Below, piece after piece: positions 56,016 to 64,000 of a stretch of 64,000 nt of DNA (position 1 is its first letter; each line of letters starts with the position of its first letter). The stretch is from contig JALMGJ010000008.1 in assembly GCA_023362775.1 (NCBI GenBank), forward strand, positions 16,528,001 to 16,592,000. The letters are read 5' to 3'. The position numbers were made by a program, and so were the translations under genes. The DNA comes from Charina bottae. Its lineage: Eukaryota > Chordata > Lepidosauria > Squamata > Charinaidae. The notes under the pieces are model-generated. The model was not told where the DNA came from. It saw only the letters and a list, made by a program, of their open reading frames with translations, and made no database searches.

Positions 56016-56362
56016 AAAGGTAAAGGTTCCCCCTGCACTTTACTACCATTCGGCCACACTTCTCGTGTCCGACTCTAGGGGCCGGTGCTCATCTCCGTTT
56101 GTTAGCCAAAGAGCTTGTGCTGTCTGAAGATGCTTCCACGATCATGTGGCTGGCATGATGCATGTGGAACGCTGCTACCTTCCCACCGAAGTGGTACCTA
56201 TTCATCTACTTGCATTTGCATGCTTTCGAATTGCTAGGTTGGCAAGAGCTGGGGCTAGAGCTGGAGCTCACTCCGTCATGCGGGGCTAGGGATTCGAACC
56301 TCCGAACTTGCAATCTTCTGATCAACAAACCTGGCATCTTACCCGCTGAGCCACCATGCCCC
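56016..56362 (-). mobile_element. Sauria SINE, full length, minus strand
   Basis: It reads tail to head: AAAGGTAAAGGTTCC, GTGTCCGACTCTAGGGG, GAAGTGGTACCTATTCATC, then GATTCGAACCTCC (B box on the minus strand) and CGCTGAGCCACCATG. A 7-bp TSD, CTGATAA, lies at 56009-56015 and 56363-56369. About 18 extra bases (CTACCATTCGGCCACACT) interrupt the 3' end just before the BovB-like motif. Confidence 0.93.
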
Positions 56363-56369
56363 CTGATAA

Positions 56370-57081
56370 GGGCTGGTACAAATGGCAAAATTTTGCCAGA
56401 ATAAATAAGAAAGGTAACTTGAGTGCTGAGGGCCTAGTTGCCTTGAGCTATAACTGGAAAGGGTCAAAAGCAAAGGAAATTGGATCCATTGTGATGCTAA
56501 ACAGAAGTAGAGATTAAGGGAAGAGATGAAAACACTGTTAGTAGGCAGGAAGAATCAGTAAGGAAATCAAACCATGGTATTACTTTACATCCCTGTTTTT
56601 TTGACATGAGGATAGTGGTGTTCCTATGAGCTGGATAGAAAAGACTCTCCCCGAGGTCTGAATTTTAAGGGCCATGATTTATGAGAAAGTGTTATGACAT
56701 TTATCTGTGATCGTTAATCTGGAGAAAAATTAATTGTTAATATGTGAAAAATAATGAAAATGTGGAATATAATGTTAATATATAAATTAATATAGTAACA
56801 CTAATTTTGAAATATGACCATATATTCTTCTATATTGTTATGCATATTATATATGTCTATAAAGGTTCTCATATATATTATATATATATTTCCCTGAAAA
56901 ATAAATACTATGTGAAATAGGCTTAAGGTAGAAGAAGGAAAAGTGTGTAGGTATGAAAGAAATAAAATGTAGTCAAAAGGAAGCATTAGCAAGTAAGCAA
57001 AACTGTTATCTCTAATTCTCTAACTACATCCTATGGATACATTTTATGAAATGGTTTACTACTACAAGGTTTATTATATAC
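56370..57081. other. No gene seen
   Basis: AT-rich low-copy DNA with a short TATA-alternating patch near 56870-56890. Confidence 0.55.
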
Positions 57082-57089
57082 AAACATGT

Positions 57090-57607
57090 CTAGGATTACC
57101 AGATACCTGAACAGGCAAAGGAGGATACAGACAGTTGGAAAGGAGGACAAATTTGGGGGGAAAGGAGGACAAATTAGCTGTTTAACGTTCTTGGCATCTG
57201 TAACAAAAATTAAAGTGAAAAACTGCAAAAAAAAAAAAGGACTTAGATCTACATGTATGTGAAATGACTTTTTCCAGCATTAGAAAGACTGTTCTTTCAA
57301 TTGCAGAAATGTGCCAGAGCCTGTAAGGAGGCAAAACCCTTCAGTGTGTAACTGATTAAGGTCTTGTTCATTTCAGGCAGCAGTACAAGCTGGCCAGAGG
57401 GTGTTAATCAAGGTCACAGAGCAGAGCTTGTTAACTTGCAGTTAGCACATAACATGGAAGTGCTGTGCTGTTGAGAAAAGCTGCTCAGGAAGAGATAGCT
57501 TGTTAGATACTCAAAAAGCCAGATAAAATTTGATTTTAAGGCTATGCCTGCTAGATGGAGGACATGAGAAAAAAGGAGGGCATGTCCTCCTTTTGCCAGA
57601 CCTCCCA
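57090..57607. mobile_element. Probable non-autonomous hAT-like element, 518 bp
   Basis: It is flanked by a perfect 8-bp repeat, AAACATGT (57082-57089 and 57608-57615). The ends are only loosely inverted: TAGGATTACCAG with AAAGGAGGATA on the left, and TCCTCCTTTTGCCAGACCTC on the right. GGAGGAC words near both ends support a decayed inverted repeat. No transposase is encoded. Confidence 0.6.
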
Positions 57608-57615
57608 AAACATGT

Positions 57616-58789
57616 CAGACAACCATGTTACAAATCCAGTACTCAGCAGTTGGAAGTTCATATTATTGTCCAAATCCATTGAAGACAAATTGTAAAAACT
57701 CAGAAAAACAAGGAAAGAAACAGAGTAGTCAGAGAGGCAATAAACTATATTATCATACATTATTTGTAACCATCCTGTCATTTGGCACTTTATCTACTTA
57801 GCGGCATTTGCCCTATTCCTTGCAGATGTGTAAAATCTAAACTTCAGAATACTTTCTTTCTTGGCATTCTCTCATCTGATTAGCTTTTCTGACTGCTGCT
57901 AAAAGTGATTATACCATTAAGCTTACAGTATATTCATAATCCACCTTTCTGCTACTACTAAAACATTTTAGGCATCCAAACTATAACTCTAATTACAATA
58001 TCCACAATCTTATATATGTCTACTCATGAGTAAGCCCATTGATCTAAAATTTCTATTTAAGTGAATAAAAACAAACCATCTCATGTCATGCATGAAACGG
58101 GATGGGGGAGGATGAGACATTTTTTACTTGACAAGCAGTTCTGATGGTGACATACTTCTCTAGCGACCAAGAAAATCATTTGAAAAATGTATCCCATTGT
58201 CCTATTCATGTCAGTTAAAAGTTCTTCAGTTTATGGAAGGAAGCATTTATATAGAAGAATTTAGAAAATGCAAGCTCTTCCTTTCTATGTATAAACACAG
58301 TTGTAATTGACTGGAATAATGCACTTTGTTTCTCCACCTAGTGTTTTACAGAGACGCTATGCTTCTGGAAATACAAGTTCTTCTCTCTTTTTTTTAAAAA
58401 AAAGATTAACTTCACTTTATTTTAACAGATATTCAAAAGCTCAGCCAAAAGAAGAAAATATGAAGGAATAAAAACAAAGAGATTTACAGGTTTATAAAAC
58501 TGAATAAGAATTTTTGAAATAACATTAGATTAGTACTGCATAGAAAGGTGATTTTATATCAATTTAGCACTTTAAAATCAATGTCAAAATCAAATTAATA
58601 ATTAGCAAAGGCAGCCAATATAATAAGTATCATCAATCAGAATAAACAATTAATAGCAGATTTTATAAAATCTGAGGAAGTTTGAGGAAGAATTAGGCAA
58701 AATCTAATATTTTAAAGACTTATATTAAGAGAACCCAAACTCTGGATGTGGTACAGGTCCATGTGCTAAAACCATAATTGATTCCCACA
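57616..58789. other. No gene seen
   Basis: Low-copy AT-rich DNA; nothing recognised. Confidence 0.55.
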
Positions 58790-60548
58790 TTAAATTCAAT
58801 ATTAAATTCAGAACCTTTGGACAGGGTTCTCCAGTCAGTAAACGCCACCACTTGTCAATTAGATCCTTGTCCCTCCTGGCTTGTGAAGGCCGCTCGGAAG
58901 GTGACATGTGGGTGGGTCCAGGCGATGGTGAATTCATCCTTGAGGGAGGGAGTGTTTCTACTGCCTTTAAAGAGGCGCTGGTGCACCCCCTCCTCAAGAA
59001 ACCATTGCTGGATCCCACCATGCTGGACAATTTTCGTCCAGTCTCCCACCTCCCCCTTTTAGGGAAGGTGGTTGAGAATGTGGTGGTGTTGCAGCTCCAG
59101 AGGATCCGGGACAAAATGGATTATCTGGACCCTTTCCAGTTGAGTTTCAGGCCTGGATATGGGATGGAAACAGCTATGGTCACACTTTTGGATGATCTCT
59201 GGTGGGAGAGGGATGGGGGCAGTGCATCCATCCTGGCTTTTCTTGACCTCTCAGCAGCTTTTGATACCATGGTATCCTTTTGGGTTGACTCAGGGAGTTG
59301 GGGGAGGGGTGGCAAGGTTTTGCACTGGTTCACCTCCTTCCTCCAGGGCCGGTCCCAATTGGTGCTGATAGGGAGCAAGAGATCCAGCCCGCGGCCCCTC
59401 CTTTGTGGGGTGCCACAGGGTTTGGTACTCTCTCTGCTCCTTTTTAATATCTACATGAAACTGCTGGGTGAGATCATCCATCACCATGGGATGAAGTATC
59501 ATCAATATGCTGATAATACTCAATTATACATCTCCATCCCGGGTGACTTAAGTGATGCTGTGACCACCCTCTCTCGGTGCCTGGAGGCTGTAGGGGTCTG
59601 GATGGGGAACAACAGGCTTCAGCTGAATCCTGGTAAGACGGAGTGGCTGTGGTTCCAGGGCTCCCTAGCATCCAGGAACTTACCATCTTTGGCTCTGGAT
59701 GGGGTTGCACTGCCCCAGACAGATCCGGTGTGGAATCTGGGGATTCTCCTGGACTCATGACTGCTGCTAAAAGAGCTATGCCCCTTCCTGGATCGGGAGT
59801 CCCTCCGGTCAGTCACTCATGCCCTAGTTATCTCCTGCATAGACTATTGCAATGCGCTCTACTTGGAGCTACCCTTGAGGAGTATCCAGAAGTGACAGCT
59901 GGTTCAGAATGTGGCCACACGAGCAGTTTTAGGAGCCCCAAAGAGGGCACATATAACACCGTTGCTGTGCAAGGTGCACTGAGTGCCAGTCTGCTTCTGG
60001 GTCCAATTCAAGGTGTTGGTTATCACCTTTAAAGCCCTACATGGCATGGGTCCAGGTTACCTGAGGGACTGCCTCACCCCCATTACATCGACCCGTCCCA
60101 CCTGGTCAGGCTGGGAGCATGTTACAGACCCTGTCCATGAGAGATTGTTGATTGGCAGGGTCCAGGAGGAGGGCCTTCTCTGTTGTGGCCCCTGCCCTCT
60201 GGAACAAGCTACCCCCAGAGGTGAGGCAGGCCCCCACTCTCCCAGCCTTCTGGAAGGGGGTTAAGACCTGGTTGTGCCACCTCGCTTGTAGTGGGAGGGG
60301 GGATAGCCAATCATGGGGGCGTTTGGAACCTTGATGGGGCCAATGATGAGACCATTATTCACCATCTTGGATTTCATATTCTATATTTTATATTTTATAT
60401 TTTGCATTTTATATTTATATGTATTTATATTTATATTGTATGGTTTTAACAATATTTTAATCTCTTATTTTTAATTGTCTGTAAACCGCCCAGAGTTGTT
60501 GCAATACGAGATGGGCGATAAAGAAATATGATAAATAAATAAATAAAT
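58790..60548 (+). mobile_element. L2-type LINE, longest copy in the window
   Basis: Contains most of the RT and the whole 3' end. The 3' UTR has the usual AAACCGCCCAGAGTTG and GATGGGCGATAAAG, then (AAAT)n. The 5' limit near 58790 is where peptide similarity begins (LDPCPSWL and nearby). Its G+C content is well above the flanks. Confidence 0.92.
58852..60334 (+). pseudogene. L2 reverse transcriptase, inactivated
   Basis: The main frame (58852-59760) reads HPLLKKPLLDPTMLDNFRPV, FQLSFRPGYGMETAMVTLL, LAFLDLSAAFDTM (motif A), GVPQGLVLSLLLFNIYMK (motif B) and QYADNTQLYISI, where YADD has become YADN. Sequence just after AAFDT is shortened and scrambled (MVSFWVDSGSW). The end of the ORF continues in two other frames: 59760-60000 (AKRAMP..., CNALYLELPL) and 59983-60334 (VLVITFKALHGMGPGYL, AFSVVAPALWNKLPPEVRQA). 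It cannot be active. Confidence 0.92.
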
Positions 60549-61440
60549 TAGACTTGTTTTTTAAATACAAAGTTATTTTTGACATATAGCTTATTTTTAC
60601 CACAGCTTAGTCTGTCATTTTTCCAACAAGGGTCTTCTCTGTACAATAGACTCAGAATTATTCTAGAAGAAGCAGGAATCTATGTATGCTTTCTGACTGC
60701 CGACAGATAGAAAGCAGAAGCAGGTGGCTGGAGACAAGATTACTGATGTCTGCTAAGTGGCTGGTGGTGTTAGTGTTTGGAATGTGCTGGGGAAGAAAAT
60801 GGTGTATTTGAGCCTAAAGCATGTCAGTTTGTCTAAAAATGACAGAAGACATGAGTCCAGGAAGAAATAGCATGGGGCAGGCATGAGCAATGAGTCATTA
60901 TGGGACCATCAGAGAGAACTGCTGAGAGCTACATGCTAGCAAAGGAAAACAGTCTACAGTTTGAGAGGAAAATATATATATATAAAATATACTTCCAGGT
61001 GACTCACCCATCTGAAATCTCTGAGAGACAAACAGATCTACAGCATTAATTAGTAGGCTAGACACAGGCTAAAAAATACTGTGTTAAGAGTCTGTGCAAA
61101 AATTGGGAAAATCAAAACAGTTTAGAGAGAAAGGAAAGGAAAGGAAAGGAAGAAAAAACCTAGCCCCAGAGTACTTAAAGCAGAGGCTGAAATAAAAGTA
61201 GAGACTGTATGTGGAATCAATCCACCAAGCTAATAGAAAACACTGAAAAGTCTGTAAATTGATACGTTTATTGGAAAATATATAGGTTGATTTGGGTGCA
61301 AAATAGAACTAAGGCTTTATTTTAGCAAAATGTATTAATACCTATATATCTGTAGAGCAATAAATGGAACCCTTCAAGTGTGAAACATATACCTGTTGCC
61401 TATCCTGCCTGGATCTAAAATATCCAAAATGAATCTATGA
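60549..61440. other. No gene seen
   Basis: Low-copy DNA with an (AAAGG)n patch near 61130-61150. Confidence 0.55.
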
Positions 61441-62490
61441 CATATTTATTTATTTATTATTTAAATTTATATGACCGCCCATCTCCCCCAAACGAGGGAC
61501 TCTGGGCGGCTTACAATAAAAATTGGGATTAAAATACAAGTATAATACTACAATAATCAATATGATATAAGAAATAAGTATAAAATCCAATCTAGGCGAA
61601 TCAATCTCAAACAATGGGGAGGGCAGTATGGTACTAACCATGCCCAAGAGGAGCTATTACCTTTCCCCTCCCGCGCTAGGTGGCAGAACAGATTTTTCCA
61701 GAAGGCTGGGAGGGAGGAAACCCGCCTCAACTCTGGGGGTAAGATATTCCAAAGGGTGGGCACCACCGCAGAGAAGGCCCGCCTCCTGGACCCCGCTAGA
61801 TGAAATTCTTTTATCAATGGGGTCCGTAGCATGCCCTCTCTGCATGACCAGGTGGGGCAGGTCGATGTCATGGGGATAAGACGGTTCCTCAGGTATCCTG
61901 GCCCCATGTCATGTAGGGCTTTAAAGGTGATAACCAACACCTTGAATTGGACATGGAAGCAAACCAGCACCCAGTGCAGCTCGCAGAGCAATGGTGTTAT
62001 GTGTGCTGATCTTGGTGCACCTAAATTTGCCCGTGCGGCTGCATTCTGTACCAGCTATAGCAGGGCTTTCCAAAGTGCCGCCGCTGGTGACTCACCCGGC
62101 GGCAGCAGCGCCGGCGGCGACACGCGCGCGCACGGCGGCAGCGCAGGGGGGCGTGCAGCAGCGCGCGCACACGGTGGCGGCGCGGGGGGCGTGCGGCGGC
62201 ATGGGCACACGCAGCGGGGCGGGGGGTGCAGCGGTGCGCATGCGCACGGTGGCGGGGCGGGGGGGCGGCGGCACGCACGCGCACGGTGGCGACGCAGGAG
62301 CGGCGTGCGGCGGTGCGGGGGGCGTGCGGTGGTGCACGTGTGCATGGCGGCCGCCGTACATGCGCGCGCCGCCACTTCCGGGTGGTGTGGCGACACACCA
62401 CGCTGTGTGTGGCGACACACTTTTGTGTCGTGACACACAGTTTGGAAAGCTCTGAGCTATAGCTTCCAGATATTCAAAAAAATCCCTGGA
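61441..62490 (-). mobile_element. L2-type LINE, 3' half, interrupted by a MITE
   Basis: On the minus strand the frame 61991-61557 reads LCELHWVLVCFHVQFKVLVI, FKALHDMGPGYL, SRRRAFSAVVPTLWNILP. The 3' end (CGCCCAGAGTCCCTCG, reversed at 61480-61510) and the A/T tail are at 61441-61460. The GC-rich MITE at 62061-62454 cuts the phrase IWKL-LVQNAAARA near the upstream end, so the L2 is older than the MITE. Confidence 0.88.
62061..62454. mobile_element. GC-rich hAT MITE with minisatellite core (copy 2)
   Basis: Same termini as copy 1 (CAGGGCTTTCCAAA ... TTTGGAAAGCTCTG). A perfect 8-bp TSD, AGCTATAG, lies at 62053-62060 and 62455-62462. The interior is G+C-rich, with more repeat units than copy 1 (394 against 307 bp) made of GCGCACGGTGGCG-type words. 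The right-end text GGTGTGGCGACACACCACG is shared exactly with copy 1. Long arginine/alanine-rich frames on both strands are artefacts of the repeat. Confidence 0.95.
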
Positions 62491-63333
62491 AGTTTGAGAA
62501 GTTGACCAGACTTGCCAAAGGATATGTTTTTATAGACTTAATAAAAGGCAGTTTATTTATATTAATTTTCCATTCTTTCCAAAGTTATATACATTTATTT
62601 ACATTTTAAATATCATAGATTTTAAGATACAAAGTCTCAAGAACATTTGGAGTTAGATTATATTAGGACTTCAGATGTGATAAATATGTTTCACAGCAAC
62701 ATTAGGATGGCCTAAATAAAATCAGTTTTTCATAGATCCCATTCAAATAGACCCCTATATAACACCCTGCGGGGGGGGGGGGTATCTTGGTTTATACTTG
62801 GTTTCATAATTGCCTTTCCATTCAACACAAGCTAATTGAAAACCTAATGATTATGCAGATTTTTCTTATCTGTCTCCTAAACTTCACTTAGAAAGGCTTC
62901 TCTTATTTTCTGCTTAAAAAATGTTTTAATTTGCCTGCCATTAATTTTAATCTGAAACTGTCCTTCTTCCAGTTGTTTAACCTTTCTTTCATACCACTGT
63001 ATAGCTTTTTATCCTGAACTGCCTACATTTTGTAAGATCTATTTCTGCCGACTCTGTTTTCTCAGTCTCAAGATAAATTTTTAAAATAAGATGGGAGAAT
63101 TTGAAATGGATATTCAATTTTTTTTTTATCTTTCACCGGGATATTTTTGCAGCACAGAAAGGACACCAAATAAACCCTGAGCAACTCTGTAGGTTGTTTC
63201 TCAAAAAGCTAGAATCATTATTCCATGCCATTAAGTAAAGCATTTGCAAGATAATCACCAGTTTAAGTAATATAATGAATTCTTAATTTGCTGTGTACCT
63301 TTTTTATATCTAGAAAGTCCTGTGTAATATAAT
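62491..63333. other. No gene seen
   Basis: AT-rich low-copy DNA with a G10-12 run at 62771-62782. Confidence 0.55.
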
Positions 63334-63440
63334 ATACGGTATTTTCCGGCGTATAAGACGACTGGGCGTATAAGACAACCCCCATCTTTTCTAGTTAAAA
63401 TATAGAGTTTGGGATATACTCGCCGTATAAGACTACCCCT
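63334..63440. mobile_element. DNA-transposon terminus with GTATAAGACGAC repeats
   Basis: ACGGTATTTTCCGGCGTATA opens a block with CGTATAAGACGACTGGG, CGTATAAGACAACC and CCGTATAAGACTACC, and an intervening TTAGTTAAAATATAGAG-like stretch. This tandem GTATAAGACGAC signature is a common vertebrate DNA-transposon end. The other end is not seen in the window, and the superfamily is uncertain. Confidence 0.55.
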
Positions 63441-64000
63441 CTTCCAACGCACTGGGAAAAAAAAGCTTTCCCAATGCATTGGGAAGCGGAGTAGAAAGTA
63501 AAAAACTGCAGGGAGAAAACAGGGAAGCGGAGTAGAAAGCGAATAGTAATGCGAAGCGCGGCAGCGTGGGGTGTGTGTGTGAAGGAGAATATTGGGGGGA
63601 GGTGTGAGAAAGCTTTAATTACCTGGGCAAGGCAGAGGGGTGAAGAATACATTTCCAAGCTTTAGCGGAACAAACCATGAAGGAGGAGGAGGAGAAGGGT
63701 AATGGGAAGTTTGAAAAAGCAGATCCAAGCCCAAAAGTTACTGAGTCATTTCAGCAGTGGCTGGAACAGTATTATTGACTCCAGCCTCCCTCCCTCCCTC
63801 TCGCTCTCTTTCCCTGGCGATGGATCAGTGCGGGGGGGGGGGTGTCGGGAGGGAAGGGAGGAAACAGCAAGGGAGGGAGGGAGAGGAGGGTGGGACCAGA
63901 GGGGGGAGCGTTCAAGAGGAGCGGATTTAAAAGAGAGGGGGGGTGGCTTTAAAAATAAATCAGGGGAATGAATCGCATCACCGCCGGAAGAATTAACACG
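63441..64000. other. G-rich region at the window edge; possibly transposon interior
   Basis: It contains a near-duplicate GGGAAGCGGAGTAGAAAG (63480-63498 and 63522-63540), CpG-containing text GCGAAGCGCGGCAGCG (63552-63567), and strong purine bias after 63820 (GGGAGGGAGGG). It may be the interior of the DNA transposon that begins at 63334, or the start of a GC-rich region beyond the window. The 89-codon frame at 63702-63971 is glycine/arginine-rich because of the G runs. Confidence 0.4.

Noticed and set aside
61831..62462. Glycine/alanine/histidine-rich frames up to 200 codons
   Set aside because: They cross the L2-MITE border and consist of minisatellite translation.
63702..63971. 89-codon glycine/arginine-rich frame at the edge
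   Set aside because: Driven by G runs; no motif, and it may lie within a transposon.
1..64000. CRISPR arrays, operons, phage or bacterial insertion sequences
   Set aside because: All tandem repeats here are microsatellites or minisatellites without conserved spacers, and the repeat content is plainly vertebrate.

Overview
This window looks like squamate reptile (lizard or snake) nuclear DNA. It is AT-rich, mostly non-coding, and carries the repeat set expected of squamates: BovB/RTE LINEs, tRNA-derived Sauria SINEs with BovB-like 3' ends, L2/CR1-type LINEs with (AAAT)n tails, Penelope-like elements, hAT-type non-autonomous DNA transposons, and L1. I found no host protein-coding exon, tRNA gene, rRNA gene or prokaryotic feature that I can support. 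Every long open frame is a retrotransposon remnant or comes from a tandem repeat.

Layout. 1-7.8 kb: low-copy AT-rich DNA with a Penelope end fragment, an L2 tail, an (AAGGG)n tract and an old RTE LINE split by a Sauria SINE. 7.8-9.2 kb: a 1.4-kb solo LTR. 9.2-13.7 kb: mostly featureless. 13.7-16.1 kb: a hAT MITE and a second solo LTR. 16-23.5 kb: low-copy DNA with simple repeats, a Sauria SINE, a chimeric SINE-like repeat and an RTE fragment. 23.5-26.7 kb: a near full-length BovB. 27-34 kb: three L2 pieces, a Sauria SINE and a Penelope-like element. 34.4-40.3 kb: a Sauria SINE, a third LTR, a tRNA-type SINE, a long fold-back, a small MITE and a 5'-truncated BovB. 42.1-51.5 kb: a four-level nest, with BovB inside an LTR, inside an unclassified zinc-finger LINE, inside an L1. 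52.5-64 kb: L2 pieces, SINEs, two copies of an extremely GC-rich hAT MITE, and a DNA-transposon end.

Many insertions can be dated relative to each other because target-site duplications (TSDs) can be read directly: 5 bp for the LTRs, 8 bp for hATs, 7-15 bp for SINEs and LINEs. BovB at 44.9-48.1 kb is the freshest autonomous element: its YADD is intact and I see only two stop codons and one frameshift. BovB is the likely source of machinery for the Sauria SINEs, because their 3' ends resemble it.

The least ordinary features are the four-level nest; a 106-bp perfect inverted copy of BovB 3' sequence beside the BovB it matches; a complex 5' junction on the L1; several perfect fold-back duplications that look like local template-switch mutations; a family of long LTRs with internal coding-like minisatellites and a possible RNA hairpin at the transcript start; and MITEs whose interior is a G+C-rich minisatellite. 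All identifications are by eye; no database search was run.
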